Positions 21,865-31,846 are shown, counted from the first letter of the stretch. The stretch: DNA of 39,918 nt from Bacilli bacterium (GCA_028287395.1 JAQBPR010000248.1:1-39918), one strand, 5' to 3'. A program made the numbers and translations. The notes: generated from the letters alone by a model not told the origin.

Positions 21865-22611
21865 ATGTCATATGCGCAGTTTGCTTATTATTATGACCGC
21901 TTGATGGACAACATGCCCTACACCGATTGGATGCGTTTCGCCAATTCGTGCTGGGACCGTTTCGGAATGCCGAAAACCTTGGTCGACCTTGGCTGCGGTA
22001 CAGGGAATTTAGCGATTCCACTTGCGCAAAGCGGTATTCAAGTTACGGGAATTGATCTTTCGGAGGACATGCTTGCCATGGCAAGAGATAAAAGTGAAGG
22101 CTTGACCGGTGTTAGTATTATTTGGGTTCAGCAGGATATTCGCGAATGGGAATTACATGAGCAAGTCGATGCGGTCGTTTCTTTCTGTGATTGTTTGAAT
22201 TATATTTTATTGGAAGAAGAGATCATCCAAGCTTTCCGGCAAACGTATCAAGGTCTGCGTCCGGGCGGCATTTTTATTTTTGATGTACATACGCCATTTT
22301 TGCTTGTTTCCTATGTGGAGTCACAGCCTTTTTTGATGAATGAAGACGATATTGCCTATATTTGGACATGTGAATTGGCGGAAGAAACGTGTGAGATCGT
22401 CCACGATTTAACTCTATTTGTTCGTGAAAACGATCGCATGTTTCGTCGTATCGAAGAAACGCATGTCCAACGCGCCTATAAGCTGGATTGGCTGAAACGT
22501 CAACTGACGCAGGTTGGTTTTGAGCAAGCAGAATGCTTTGGGGATTTTCAATGGGAGCCTGTAAACGCGAAAACCGAGCGCGCTTTTTTTGTGTGCAGAA
22601 AACCATCATAA
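21865..22611 (+). CDS. yqeM: SAM-dependent methyltransferase YqeM
   Basis: 248 aa with GGAGGAG before ATG 21865. Class I methyltransferase motif I is VDLGCGTGNLAIPLAQSG (about 40-57), motif II ITGIDLS-type GIDLSEDMLAMA, and the acidic/DxxN loop is VVSFCDCLNYIL. N-terminal YAQFAYYYDRLMDNMPYTDW is characteristic of YqeM. The substrate is unknown. It ends the operon; the asparaginase gene converges on it 12 bp away. Confidence 0.93.
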   Translation: MSYAQFAYYYDRLMDNMPYTDWMRFANSCWDRFGMPKTLVDLGCGTGNLAIPLAQSGIQVTGIDLSEDMLAMARDKSEGLTGVSIIWVQQDIREWELHEQVDAVVSFCDCLNYILLEEEIIQAFRQTYQGLRPGGIFIFDVHTPFLLVSYVESQPFLMNEDDIAYIWTCELAEETCEIVHDLTLFVRENDRMFRRIEETHVQRAYKLDWLKRQLTQVGFEQAECFGDFQWEPVNAKTERAFFVCRKPS

Positions 22612-22623
22612 AATCTGATTTTC

Positions 22624-23670
22624 CTAATGAAATTCAAAAAATAACGGATTTTTCATAAATTGCATCCTTTCCACGCTTCCAGCAAAGCTGCCATAAGCCA
22701 GCATGAGCTTGACGTGAGCGGCTTCAATCGAAATATTTCCTAAAGCGATCGCACCTGCTTCGATGAGCTGGAGCGAGGAAGCATATAAATCATCAGGTTG
22801 ATTTTTAAGCGGGGCGATAAATACATCGACGGCTTGCGATTTACAGTAAGTAATGAACTCGGGTAACGAAACACGCATTGTATCTTTAGCAAGTGCGCAT
22901 GCCGTTCCGGAATGATACAAATCGTGAAGAACGGCTTGCGGCTTTTGCCGCCAAAAGTCGTAAAATTGATAATCTAATCCCGGATGAGGTTTAATATACA
23001 GCACCTCCAAGGAAAAGGAGATGAGGGACTTGTCCAATACAAGCCTTCGGCGCTTTTTTATCATCCCAATCGTGGGGTTTGTTTTATGCGAATTCCAAAT
23101 AAAATGACCGTTTTCCATGCTCCCAAATGGAACAGCATAGGTGCTGTCATACTGGTCTGTAAAAGGATCCGATGGCATGAGTCGAGTTCCTAAATGCACC
23201 TGCATTTCACCTTTATTATTTTCGAAAAACACAAAAACCCCAGGCAGCGGATGTCCAAGTATAAACTGGATGGCTTGTGTGAAATTATTCAATCCCGTGC
23301 TTCGCGGATCGTTTAATGGAAAGTTGCTGGCGATCATCGCAATAGGGATCGATATATCGTTGAAAATGTAGCTTAATGCAGCAGATGTAAAAGGCAGCGT
23401 ATCTGTTCCATGCGTAACGATTATCCCTTGATAGGATGTCAAATCCAAATGAAGAATATTGTGTGCCAAAGTAACCCAATCCTCTGGAACCAAATTTTCA
23501 CTGAGCACATTTAACGGATGAATGGTATCTAATGTTACTTCTTGCTTGGCATCACTATTCTCATATAAATAAATTAATTCATAAGAGGTGCTTTGATCGA
23601 TATCGATCATTTTCTGTGTCTTCTTACTGCCGATAGTGCCCCCTGTGAAAACAACCAAAATTTTAGGCAA
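22624..23670 (-). CDS. L-asparaginase (type I-like)
   Basis: 348 aa from ATG 23670, with AAAGGAGT upstream on the minus strand. The catalytic Thr sites are in VVFTGGTIGSKKT (about 7-19) and IIVTHGTDTLPFTSAALSYI (about 84-103, the second threonine with THGTDT). Both active-site signatures of the asparaginase/glutaminase family are present, and there is no signal peptide, so it is cytoplasmic. It hydrolyses asparagine to aspartate and ammonia. It is a single gene, divergent from the leuS leader. The spacing of the C-terminal domain (RRRLVLDKSLISFSLEVLYI) is normal. Confidence 0.92.
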   Translation of the reverse strand: MPKILVVFTGGTIGSKKTQKMIDIDQSTSYELIYLYENSDAKQEVTLDTIHPLNVLSENLVPEDWVTLAHNILHLDLTSYQGIIVTHGTDTLPFTSAALSYIFNDISIPIAMIASNFPLNDPRSTGLNNFTQAIQFILGHPLPGVFVFFENNKGEMQVHLGTRLMPSDPFTDQYDSTYAVPFGSMENGHFIWNSHKTNPTIGMIKKRRRLVLDKSLISFSLEVLYIKPHPGLDYQFYDFWRQKPQAVLHDLYHSGTACALAKDTMRVSLPEFITYCKSQAVDVFIAPLKNQPDDLYASSLQLIEAGAIALGNISIEAAHVKLMLAYGSFAGSVERMQFMKNPLFFEFH

Positions 23671-23767
23671 TTTAAAACTCCTTTCAAGGAAGAAAAATAC
23701 ATTTTAATTAGTATACCTGATCTCTGCAATTTGAACAAAAAATTTCCGGATCTGCTGTACACTTAAC

Positions 23768-23797
23768 TTGACACAACTGCGCTTTTTTGCATATAAT
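23768..23797 (+). promoter_or_regulatory. Promoter of the leuS T-box transcript
   Basis: TTGACA, 18-nt spacer, TATAAT: both hexamers match the sigma-A consensus exactly. It starts the leader that contains the T-box. Confidence 0.9.
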
Positions 23798-23804
23798 CAA
23801 GGGA

Positions 23805-24101
23805 AATTATTGAATATTACACGACAAGCTGTGATAAGGAATAGTAGTTCCGCAGCCACTTTCAGAGAGCCGGCGTTTGGTGCAAGCGGGCAGATGGCAG
23901 GAATGAACTCGTCTTGGAGCTAATGATGCAGGCGGATGCTTTTTATCGGCAGAAATCATTTCGTAGCCCGCGTTAAGGGTTTAAAGTGAGCAGGAAATGA
24001 CGAAGGACTTAGTGTTCGAGCATTCATGCGAATTAGGGTGGTACCACGGGAAGTTATCCTTTCGTCCCTAGCGTTGCGCTAGCGATGGAGGCTTTTTTTA
24101 T
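23805..24101 (+). ncRNA. T-box leader (leucine) with antiterminator/terminator, controls leuS
   Basis: The leader contains the T-box sequence AGGGTGGTACCACG at 24035-24048. A terminator arm pair, CTAGCG/CGCTAG with flanking bases, lies near 24063-24092, followed by a T-run. Upstream, the stem I region includes GAGAGCCGG..GGTGCAAGC and the specifier region GAACTC (23905-23910), in which CTC is a leucine codon. Uncharged leucine tRNA would bind specifier and T-box and allow read-through. The clear promoter 23768-23797 precedes it and leuS follows. Confidence 0.93.
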
Positions 24102-24151
24102 GTCTATTTTAATGAACAATGTTGTATAAAATATAAGGGAGGTTCAGCAAT

Positions 24152-26620
24152 ATGGCGCAAGAAGTGAAGCAGTATGGCTACAATCCATTAGTGATGGAAC
24201 CAAAGTGGCAAAAGTTCTGGGATGAGAATAAGACGTTTAAAGTGTTGGACGATTCGATAAAACCAAAGTTTTATGCCTTGGATATGTTTCCCTATCCTTC
24301 AGGTGCAGGGCTGCACGTTGGTCATCCGGAAGGTATGACAGCAACCGATATCGTTTCTCGCTACAAGCGGATGAAGGGCTATAATGTCCTGCATCCTATG
24401 GGGTGGGATGCTTTCGGTTTGCCTGCTGAGCAGCATGCTTTAGATACAGGGCAGCACCCGCGTGATATTACCGTGAAAAACATTAATAATTTTCGTCGTC
24501 AAATTAAGTCGCTGGGTTTCTCATACGATTGGGATCGTGAATTCAGTACGACCGATCCGGATTATTATAAATGGACCCAGTGGATTTTCATCCAACTGTA
24601 CAAAAAGGGATTAGCTTATTTGGACGAAGTGTCCGTGAATTGGTGCCCGGCTTTGGGTACGGTATTGGCTAACGAAGAAGTCATAGATGGATTGAGCGAG
24701 CGTGGCAATCATCCTGTGTTCCGCAAGCCTATGCGTCAATGGGTATTGAAAATTACCGCTTATGCGGAACGGCTGCTTGAGGATTTGGAGGAGTTGGATT
24801 GGTCTGAGGGCATTAAAGATATGCAGCGTAATTGGATTGGCAAGTCAACGGGAGCAGAGGTTCAATTTGATATTGTTGGTCATGCGGAGTCAGGTTTGAC
24901 TGTTTTCACTACACGGCCAGATACGTTATTCGGTGCAACCTATTGTGTGCTTGCTCCAGAACATGAACTGGTTGCGGTAATTACTACTCCGGAGCAAAAA
25001 GACGCAGTGGTGCAATATCAAGAAAAGGCAACACGTAAAAGCGATTTAGAGCGCACGGATTTGGCTAAAGACAAAAGCGGTGTTTTTACAGGGGCTTACG
25101 CAATTAATCCGGTGAATGGCGCGAAGGCTCCGATCTGGATAGCAGATTATGTGCTTGCAGGATATGGCACAGGCGCGATAATGGCTGTACCGGGTCATGA
25201 TGAGCGAGATTATGCATTTGCCAAGCAATTCAAGCTGCCGATCATAGAGGTAGTTAAGGGCGGCAACGTGGCTGAGGAAGCTTATGCAGGAGACGGTGCG
25301 CACGTAAATTCGCGCTTTCTGGATGGTTTAAACAACGTGGATGCGATCGCCAAGATGATTGCATGGCTTGAACAAGAAGGCAAAGGCCACGGAAAAGTCA
25401 CCTATCGCTTGCGCGACTGGCTTTTCAGCAGGCAAAGATATTGGGGAGAGCCGATTCCGATTCTCCACCTAGAGGATGGCTCGATGAAGACGGTTCCGGA
25501 AGACCAATTGCCGTTGCTGCTGCCGGATATTGAGCAAATCACCCCGTCGGGCACAGGCGAATCGCCGCTTGCTGTTGTTGAGGAATGGGTAAACACGATA
25601 GATCCGGAAACGGGTTTAAAAGCGCGTCGTGAGACCAATACGATGCCGCAGTGGGCAGGAAGCTGTTGGTATTATTTGCGCTTTATCGATCCGCATAATG
25701 ATAAAGAATTGTGTTCGCCTGAGCTGCAAAAGCAATGGCTGCCAGTTGATTTATATATTGGGGGAGCAGAGCATGCGGTGCTTCATTTGCTGTACGCACG
25801 TTTTTGGCATAAGGTATTGTTTGATTTGGGCGTTGTTTCTACGAAGGAACCATTCCACAAGCTGGTGAATCAAGGGATGATTTTAGGCGGTAATAATGAA
25901 AAAATGAGCAAATCACGCGGCAATGTGATCAATCCGGATGAAATTGTCAACGAATTCGGCGGCGACACATTACGTATGTATGAAATGTTTATGGGACCAT
26001 TGGAAGCGACAAAGCCATGGAACGTGAGTGGAGTTGAAGGGATTTACCGCTTCTTTAATCGCATTTGGCGGTTATTTATTAACGAAGAAGAAGGCACATT
26101 AAATGCTAAAATTGTGACTTCCGCAAGCAACGGAGAGGGTAAGGATTCAGATAACGACACCTTCATTCGTACGTGGCATCGTACAATCAAGAAAATTAGT
26201 GAAGATTATGAAGCCTTGCGTTTTAACACAGCGATTAGTCAGCTGATGATATTCGTCAATGAAGCTTATAAAACAGAAAAATTGCCGATGGCGGCTATGC
26301 TTGATTTTGTCCAGTTTTTATCGCCGATTGCTCCGCATCTGGCAGAAGAACTGTGGGATCGTTTAGGTCAAGCATCAAGTTTAACCTATGCTCCTTGGCC
26401 AACTTATGATGAAGCTTGGATTGAAGATAATGAAGTCGAAATCGTCGTTCAAGTGAATGGCAAAATTACCGAACGTGTTTCCATTTCTAAAGATTTGGAA
26501 GAAACGGCTATGCAGGAGCTTGCGCAAAATTTAATTAAAGTACAAGAAGCGATGGCTGGTAAAACGATACGTAAGGTGATTGTGGTCAAAGGCAAGCTGG
26601 TCAATTTTGTTGTAGGTTAA
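24152..26620 (+). CDS. leuS: Leucyl-tRNA synthetase
   Basis: 822 aa, the usual bacterial length, with GGGAGG before ATG 24152. Class I motifs are HVGH (HIGH) in [15 protein letters not shown] (about 47-61) and KMSKSRGN (about 583-590). An editing (CP1) domain contains [12 protein letters not shown] and the conserved [15 protein letters not shown]. The C-terminal anticodon-binding and end domain is present ([13 protein letters not shown]). Charges tRNA-Leu. Its expression is governed by the leucine T-box upstream. Its 3' end overlaps the comER 3' end by 20 bp on the other strand. Confidence 0.98.
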   Translation: MAQEVKQYGYNPLVMEPKWQKFWDENKTFKVLDDSIKPKFYALDMFPYPSGAGLHVGHPEGMTATDIVSRYKRMKGYNVLHPMGWDAFGLPAEQHALDTGQHPRDITVKNINNFRRQIKSLGFSYDWDREFSTTDPDYYKWTQWIFIQLYKKGLAYLDEVSVNWCPALGTVLANEEVIDGLSERGNHPVFRKPMRQWVLKITAYAERLLEDLEELDWSEGIKDMQRNWIGKSTGAEVQFDIVGHAESGLTVFTTRPDTLFGATYCVLAPEHELVAVITTPEQKDAVVQYQEKATRKSDLERTDLAKDKSGVFTGAYAINPVNGAKAPIWIADYVLAGYGTGAIMAVPGHDERDYAFAKQFKLPIIEVVKGGNVAEEAYAGDGAHVNSRFLDGLNNVDAIAKMIAWLEQEGKGHGKVTYRLRDWLFSRQRYWGEPIPILHLEDGSMKTVPEDQLPLLLPDIEQITPSGTGESPLAVVEEWVNTIDPETGLKARRETNTMPQWAGSCWYYLRFIDPHNDKELCSPELQKQWLPVDLYIGGAEHAVLHLLYARFWHKVLFDLGVVSTKEPFHKLVNQGMILGGNNEKMSKSRGNVINPDEIVNEFGGDTLRMYEMFMGPLEATKPWNVSGVEGIYRFFNRIWRLFINEEEGTLNAKIVTSASNGEGKDSDNDTFIRTWHRTIKKISEDYEALRFNTAISQLMIFVNEAYKTEKLPMAAMLDFVQFLSPIAPHLAEELWDRLGQASSLTYAPWPTYDEAWIEDNEVEIVVQVNGKITERVSISKDLEETAMQELAQNLIKVQEAMAGKTIRKVIVVKGKLVNFVVG

Positions 26621-27419
26621 CTTTTCCAACATCTTCATCAAATTTAGCATGTGTGATCCGAATGAGCTGGTTGAAAACTCCGACCAGTTCTTTTTCCATT
26701 GATCGCAGGCCTGCTTCAGTAATTCCGCCGGGTACGGCGACTCGCTTTTGCAATTGCTCTGGGGTAAATCCACCGATCGTAAGCAGCTTACCCGTACCGA
26801 GCAGCATTTCACATGCTAAACGATTTGCTTCTGCATGGTCAATACCTGTTTCTTCCACAGCAGCATCAATAAACTTTTGCAACAAAAAGGCAAAAAATGC
26901 AGGTCCGCAGCTTGATATATCGGACGTGATCCGCGTAAATTGTTCTTTCACATGGATTGGCTCGCTAATATAAGAAAGTAATCGTTCGAGCTGAAGCATA
27001 TCTTCACGCTGCATACGCTCTCCATATATGCAAATCGTAGCACCGCTTAACATAAAATTCGTGATACTCGGAATGATTTTAGCTATTTTACTCGTAAGCT
27101 GCTGCTCCAAAAAGGCAATCATGATTGGGCTTGTTATCGATATGATGATCTGTGAAGGCAAGGCTACCGGTTTGATTTCAGTAATCACATATGTAAATTC
27201 AGCGGGCTTGACACAGATAAATACGATTTGGCTTTGCAAAACCACATCAGTGTTCGACTGAGCGATGCTAAGCCCCTTGTATTGTTCAGCCAACCGTTCA
27301 ATTTTACTATTCGTTCGATTGCTGGCAATAATCTCTTGCGGTCGAAGGGCACCAGATTGAAGGAATGATTCGATGAGGATGCTTCCCATACTCCCTGTTC
27401 CGATGAATCCTACTTTCAT
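26601..27419 (-). CDS. comER: ComER-type pyrroline-5-carboxylate reductase homologue
   Basis: 272 aa from ATG 27419, with GGAGGGG upstream on the minus strand. The N-terminal NAD(P) site is [17 protein letters not shown] (about 4-20). The C-terminal ProC-type helical domain has [20 protein letters not shown], then GMLLGT-like [11 protein letters not shown] and [17 protein letters not shown]. Its position, divergent from comEA, is that of comER in B. subtilis, where it lies opposite comEABC; a role in competence or sporulation has been proposed and is not settled. The reading frame overlaps leuS tail to tail by 20 bp. Confidence 0.93.
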   Translation of the reverse strand: MKVGFIGTGSMGSILIESFLQSGALRPQEIIASNRTNSKIERLAEQYKGLSIAQSNTDVVLQSQIVFICVKPAEFTYVITEIKPVALPSQIIISITSPIMIAFLEQQLTSKIAKIIPSITNFMLSGATICIYGERMQREDMLQLERLLSYISEPIHVKEQFTRITSDISSCGPAFFAFLLQKFIDAAVEETGIDHAEANRLACEMLLGTGKLLTIGGFTPEQLQKRVAVPGGITEAGLRSMEKELVGVFNQLIRITHAKFDEDVGKVNLQQN

Positions 27420-27505
27420 GTCAACCCCTCCTGGAAATGAGAAATGCTACTTCAATATATGCCGTATTCAGATTTCTCATGACTTCGTCGAAAATGAAAT
27501 GCATC

Positions 27506-27620
27506 TTGCATAAATTCTCGAAACAGTTTATATTATTTTTAAATGATTGCTAAACTTAAATGGATATGGATGCGGAAGAACCGTCTCATTTCACGAATTC
27601 GTGAAAAGAGGCGGTTTTTT
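27506..27620 (+). ncRNA. Candidate short transcript between comER and comEA (promoter plus terminator)
   Basis: TTGCAT, 17 nt, TATATT (27506-27534) looks like a rightward promoter. A strong terminator (CCGTCTCATTTCAC and GTGAAAAGAGGCGG, then TTTTTT) lies at 27581-27620. A transcript of about 80 nt is implied, upstream of comEA. It could be an independent small RNA or an attenuated leader. A 29-codon frame from ATG 27543 (basic, MIAKLKWIWMRKNRLI...) lies across it but has no ribosome site. Confidence 0.4.
27581..27620 (+). terminator. Rho-independent terminator between comER and comEA
   Basis: Stem of CCGTCTCATTTCAC with GTGAAAAGAGGCGG around GAATTC, ending in TTTTTT. It is oriented toward comEA and would stop transcripts started upstream. 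Confidence 0.8.
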
Positions 27621-27631
27621 GTGCATTTATA

Positions 27632-27773
27632 AGAGTGTGTTTAATAAGTGGTGGAGAGTATATGAGGGAATGTGAGCGGAGAGTTGAAAGTTTTGCTTTA
27701 GCAAAACTGGCTTCGTAAGCATATGCTTAGGCATATCTCTCATATGCCCAACCCTACTTATTAAACACACTCT
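27632..27773. mobile_element. MITE-like element 1 upstream of comEA
   Basis: Inverted repeats of 18 bp (AGAGTGTGTTTAATAAGT at the left, its perfect complement at the right) bound 142 bp. Flanks repeat ATA directly (27629-27631 and 27774-27776); read from GAGTG the direct repeat is TATAA. The interior has secondary hairpins (AGTTTTGC-TTTA-GCAAAACT and a GCATATG pair) and no coding capacity. It ends 35 bp before the comEA start. Confidence 0.7.
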
Positions 27774-27808
27774 ATAAGTATAAGTTTTAGCCACTTAGGG
27801 GGATTCAG

Positions 27809-28444
27809 ATGAAGTTATTCATTATGCAGTATAAGAAATTACTTATTTGTTGCGCTATTCCAGTTGTTGTCGCATCCGCCTTTTTGGGATATCGGCTCGT
27901 CCATGCTCAATCAAATGTTAAGGCTCTACCTGTGGTGAACGAGCAAATGCAGCAGCTTCTTGACGGTGTGGATCCATCAAAGCTATCTCCTAGCTCTTCT
28001 CCTCAAGTGGGAACAGAAAATCCTACCCCAGTTCTTGAAGCTACAGTGCAAGAATCTACAACTCAAGAATCTACAGAACCGGGAAAAGCCAGCAAATCCA
28101 TTTCCAAGACTACGAATAATCTAAAGAAACCAAAATCGACACCAAAGCAGACTCCGAAGAAGACTCCAAAGCCGACCCATCCGAAGGCTAATAAACCAAC
28201 TTCCAGTCCAAGCATTATCCCGCAAGTGAAAAAATCAACTGAAATTATTTCAGCGAAAATTAATATTAATAAGTCATCTGCAGATGAATTGATGAAGCTT
28301 CCAGAAATTGGTGCGAGTAAGGCGAAAGCGATAGTCAATTATCGCGAGCAAATCAATGGCTTTAAAACATTAGAGGACATTATCCAAGTCAAAGGGATCG
28401 GTCCTAAAATTTTTGCTGAAATTAAAGATCTGATTGAACTTTAA
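27809..28444 (+). CDS. comEA: DNA uptake protein ComEA
   Basis: 211 aa from ATG 27809, with GGGGGA upstream. An N-terminal membrane anchor lies at residues about 10-30 (LLICCAIPVVVASAFLGYRL). A long Pro/Lys/Thr-rich flexible linker follows (about 65-145, e.g. TPKQTPKKTPKPTHPKANK). The C-terminal helix-hairpin-helix pair (about 150-211, ININKSSADELMKLPEIGAS...IIQVKGIGPKIFAEIK) binds double-stranded DNA. It is the receptor for incoming DNA and works with ComEC. Its stop codon TAA coincides with the first base of MITE-like element 2. Length is normal. Confidence 0.93.
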   Translation: MKLFIMQYKKLLICCAIPVVVASAFLGYRLVHAQSNVKALPVVNEQMQQLLDGVDPSKLSPSSSPQVGTENPTPVLEATVQESTTQESTEPGKASKSISKTTNNLKKPKSTPKQTPKKTPKPTHPKANKPTSSPSIIPQVKKSTEIISAKININKSSADELMKLPEIGASKAKAIVNYREQINGFKTLEDIIQVKGIGPKIFAEIKDLIEL

Positions 28445-28611
28445 GAGTGTATTCAAAAAGTATTGCTATGTTGCGTAATGAATGTGCTTTCCAGCCTCCG
28501 TTGAAAATGAGTTTCTTGAATTGACGAAGGTGGAAACTCATTTTCAACGGAGGCACGTAAACTTTATAAGCACACCCATTACTCCTCGTCGCCACTTTTT
28601 GATCACACTCT
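28444..28611. mobile_element. MITE-like element 2 between comEA and comEB
   Basis: Ends AGAGTGTATTCAAAAAGT (left) and AGAGTGTGATCAAAAAGT (right, complement) bound 168 bp, with direct repeats TTA outside (28441-28443 and 28612-28614), or TTTAA if read from GAGTG. A 22-bp perfect internal stem (GCCTCCGTTGAAAATGAGTT and onward) lies in the centre. Both ends resemble those of element 1 (AGAGTGTr.T..AAAGT type). There is no ORF. It sits inside the comEA-comEB junction. Confidence 0.7.
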
Positions 28612-28668
28612 TTAACTTTTTAATTAAATATGCGAAAATAATAGTAAGTTGGAAATAAAGGAGAGCCT

Positions 28669-29181
28669 ATGACAAACCGAAAAGATTGGGATACCTATTT
28701 TTTAGATATCGCCTATATGGCTGCTACTCGTTCTCAGTGCCTTCGCCGTCATGTTGGCGCAGTGCTGGTACAAGGAAAGAAGCTGCTGGGAACCGCATAT
28801 AACGGTGCTCCTATGGGTGTTGCGGATTGCACGGAAGCGGGATGTATGCTGGTTGAGGAATTTGAAATGAAGCAAGTGGACGGCAAGGAAGAAATGGTTC
28901 GTAAGCAGCGCTGTGTAAGAACTATTCATGCGGAGCAAAATTTGCTGTTGTTTACAGATCGCAGTGATCGTGAAGGGTCTGTCGTATATGTTACAGATCA
29001 GCCTTGTTGGACTTGCGCGAATATGCTGGCCAACAGCGGTGTAATAGAAATTGTTTATCATCGTCCATATTTGAAGGATAGTGATAAAGTAAAGGACTTA
29101 ATGGCTCAGCGGGGCATTGCATTTCGTCATATGGAATTCTACTCACCTCCTCCAAGCATAGTGGATGAGATTACGAATTAA
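28669..29181 (+). CDS. comEB: ComEB, dCMP deaminase family
   Basis: 170 aa with AAAGGAGAG before ATG 28669. Zinc ligands are HAEQN (about 88-92, the His and the catalytic Glu) and PCWTCANML (about 108-116, two Cys). Deoxycytidylate deaminases of this type convert dCMP to dUMP. In B. subtilis comEB is in the com operon but is not needed for DNA uptake. MITE-like element 2 sits between it and comEA. A terminator follows. Confidence 0.95.
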   Translation: MTNRKDWDTYFLDIAYMAATRSQCLRRHVGAVLVQGKKLLGTAYNGAPMGVADCTEAGCMLVEEFEMKQVDGKEEMVRKQRCVRTIHAEQNLLLFTDRSDREGSVVYVTDQPCWTCANMLANSGVIEIVYHRPYLKDSDKVKDLMAQRGIAFRHMEFYSPPPSIVDEITN

Positions 29182-29205
29182 TTCAATAGGCTCTATGAGG
29201 AAGCA

Positions 29206-29238
29206 CCTCTTTTCGTTAACACGAAGAGAGGTTTTTTC
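29206..29238 (+). terminator. Terminator between comEB and comEC
   Basis: CCTCTTTTCGT-TAAC-ACGAAGAGAGG followed by TTTTTT. It lies 25 bp after comEB. comEC would need its own promoter or read-through. Confidence 0.85.
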
Positions 29239-29287
29239 TATGGATAAGAAATTTAATCAAGGGGCCAACGGATGAAGGGGGATTACT

Positions 29288-31846
29288 TTGAAAAATCGCA
29301 TTGTTTGGTGGGTATGGATCTGGGTTTGCGGATACATTATTGCGATGCAATTCCCTCAATTTTCGATTCCATGGTATGTGTATTGGATTGTTTTTGTACT
29401 TCTCGGTTTGCTTTTGATTTTTAGCCTTTCGGGAAGGAAAATAGGAATCTTACTTATACTTATATGCTTATCCTTTTGCTATTATCAAGGGTTCGAACAT
29501 CGAAACATAACACAAATTCACCTGGGAGAACAGAGTAATGAGCAGCAGATGGAAGCTTTGAATGGAGTAACCGTAAAGGTAAAAGGACATATCACTTCGC
29601 CGGTTACTGTGGATGGCGATCACGTCGGTTTTATAGCTGCCTTGCAAAAGGTAAATATTTTAGAAAATAGCCCGGACAAAAATCAAAACAATGGATTGCA
29701 AGTAGCTGAAGATGTACAGATATCTATTCGGTTACTCTCACAAGAGGAACAATTCCGCACGATGGGCTGGCAAAGAGGAGATGATATTGAGCTAAGCGGG
29801 ACGCTGCAGATTCCGTCAGAAGCAAGGAATTTTGGAGGCTTTGATTATCGAGAATATTTGCGGCAGCAGCATATTCATTGGGTCTTGACCTTAAAAGGAA
29901 CAGACTCCGTCATCCAACAAGCTTCATTCCATTGGAATTGGACGCAGCTTCTGCGTTATAATGATCAATTTCGTCATTTTTTAGCGGCAAAGCTGGATCA
30001 GCTGTTTCCTGAATCACAAGCGGGTTATATGAAAAGCCTGCTGATAGGTTTACGAGTTGATTTGGATCCACAGCAGTTTCAGCAATTTTCAAATCTTGGA
30101 TTGACACATATTTTAGCCATTTCTGGTATGCAAGTAGCCGTGTTCAGCGGCATATTGCTCTGGATTTTGCGTAAATTACGTTTAACTAAGGAAACGAGTA
30201 TATGGCTAGTGATTGCTTTATTACCTGGGTATGTATTATTTACAGGCTCCTCACCTTCGGTTGTTCGTGCTGGTTTAATGGCTATGATTGCATTATTTGC
30301 TGTTCGGCAAAATTGGCTTAAAGAAGGGATAAATTTACTTTGCTTGGTTGGCTGGCTTTTGTTGATCTGGAATCCATATTTACTGTTAAACGTTAGCTTT
30401 CAGCTGTCCTTTTCCGTAACATACGGGCTCATTATAGGCGTGCCATGGGTCAGTAAATGCTTGCCGCAAAAATCTAAAACATTTAATTCAACGTTGGCGG
30501 TTACGCTTGTAGCACAGTTGGTTTCATTTCCGTTGACTATTTTCTATTTTAACAAATTTTCGTTGTTATCTTGGTTGGCGAATATCATTTTAGTGCCTTT
30601 CATTAGTTTTGTTGTTACCCCATTGGGCTCGATCGCTTTATTGTTTAGCTTGATTTCTCTTCATGCAGGACAATGGATTGCTTGGTTCGCTGTTTCTTGC
30701 AATACATTCACCTTTTGGCTGACAAATGTTATGGATGGCTGGAGCTTGTTCCATCTGATTTGGCCTACGCCCTCACTTTGGTGGATAGCCGTTTATTATG
30801 GTTTAGCTGCTCTTATTATTCGCTCACTCGTTCGTTGGAAAGCAGCAAAAGAAGCCCAGCGCGAAGGTGTTTATATTCGCATCATTCGTGGTTTACGATT
30901 TCATCGCATGTTTTTTATCTGTAGTTTACTATGTTTTGTCTTACTGCTTTCCTATGGCTATAATCCTGAGCTGTGGAATAAGGAAGGCAGGGTAGAGTTT
31001 ATTGATGTTGGACAAGGAGATGCGATTTTAATTCGTACGCCCAACAATCATTTTATTTTGGTAGATGGGGGTGGAACATTACTTTTTCGCAAAAAGGGAG
31101 AGGAATGGAAGGATAGAAAAAATCCATATGATATAGGGAGCAAGCTTCTTGTACCTTTACTGAAAAAACGCGGAGTCCACCAACTTGATTATGTAATCGC
31201 TACGCATGAAGATACAGACCATATTGGCGGTTTGCAAGCAGTTTTGGAGCAAATTCCTGTGCGAAAATTTATTTTCAATGGTACTTTAAAGCCGAATTCT
31301 AAAACGGAGCAGCTTTTTCAAAGTGCATTAAAGCTTCACATCCCATTAATTTCCGCTACAGAACCGCTTTCCCTTTCCATCGATTCACGAACAGCATTGC
31401 GGTTTTTACATCCAGCAAGCTCCGAAGACTTAAAGCTTAATGAGCAGCCTTTATATTTGGAAAGTAATCAAAATAAACGGTCTCTTGTGTTTTTGCTGGA
31501 AATCGATCATACCCGATTTTTATTTACCGGAGATATGGAGAAAGCTTCGGAAGATGAAGTGCTGAGGCGATTAGACAGGATTAATCCGCCATCCATTGAC
31601 GTGCTTAAAGTTGCCCATCATGGCAGTAAAACTTCAACAACAGAACAATGGCTCGATTACTGGAGGCCAAAGCTTGCTGTGATTTCCGTTGGAGAGCACA
31701 ATACCTATGGACACCCTACGGAAGAAGTCTTAACAAGATTAAGCCAGCATCAAATTGACATTTTTCGAACAGACCAGCAAGGTGAAGTTCAAATGATAAT
31801 GACTGAAAAAGGCTTGCAAACCCGCGTTAAACTGTCGGGGGAATAA
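29288..31846 (+). CDS. comEC: ComEC/Rec2 competence DNA transport protein
   Basis: 852 aa from TTG 29288 (GAAGGGGG at 6 nt). Domains in order: N-terminal membrane helices and OB-like DUF4131 region (about 5-200), the Competence domain with about eight helices (about 240-510, GLTHILAISGMQVAVFSGIL), and a metallo-beta-lactamase domain (about 570-850) with IDVGQGDAILIRTPN, ATHEDTDHIGG (metal site), DVLKVAHHGSKTS and GHPTEEVL. It forms the membrane channel and probably the nuclease that degrades the non-transforming strand. It is the last gene of the com block. Confidence 0.95.
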   Translation: MKNRIVWWVWIWVCGYIIAMQFPQFSIPWYVYWIVFVLLGLLLIFSLSGRKIGILLILICLSFCYYQGFEHRNITQIHLGEQSNEQQMEALNGVTVKVKGHITSPVTVDGDHVGFIAALQKVNILENSPDKNQNNGLQVAEDVQISIRLLSQEEQFRTMGWQRGDDIELSGTLQIPSEARNFGGFDYREYLRQQHIHWVLTLKGTDSVIQQASFHWNWTQLLRYNDQFRHFLAAKLDQLFPESQAGYMKSLLIGLRVDLDPQQFQQFSNLGLTHILAISGMQVAVFSGILLWILRKLRLTKETSIWLVIALLPGYVLFTGSSPSVVRAGLMAMIALFAVRQNWLKEGINLLCLVGWLLLIWNPYLLLNVSFQLSFSVTYGLIIGVPWVSKCLPQKSKTFNSTLAVTLVAQLVSFPLTIFYFNKFSLLSWLANIILVPFISFVVTPLGSIALLFSLISLHAGQWIAWFAVSCNTFTFWLTNVMDGWSLFHLIWPTPSLWWIAVYYGLAALIIRSLVRWKAAKEAQREGVYIRIIRGLRFHRMFFICSLLCFVLLLSYGYNPELWNKEGRVEFIDVGQGDAILIRTPNNHFILVDGGGTLLFRKKGEEWKDRKNPYDIGSKLLVPLLKKRGVHQLDYVIATHEDTDHIGGLQAVLEQIPVRKFIFNGTLKPNSKTEQLFQSALKLHIPLISATEPLSLSIDSRTALRFLHPASSEDLKLNEQPLYLESNQNKRSLVFLLEIDHTRFLFTGDMEKASEDEVLRRLDRINPPSIDVLKVAHHGSKTSTTEQWLDYWRPKLAVISVGEHNTYGHPTEEVLTRLSQHQIDIFRTDQQGEVQMIMTEKGLQTRVKLSGE

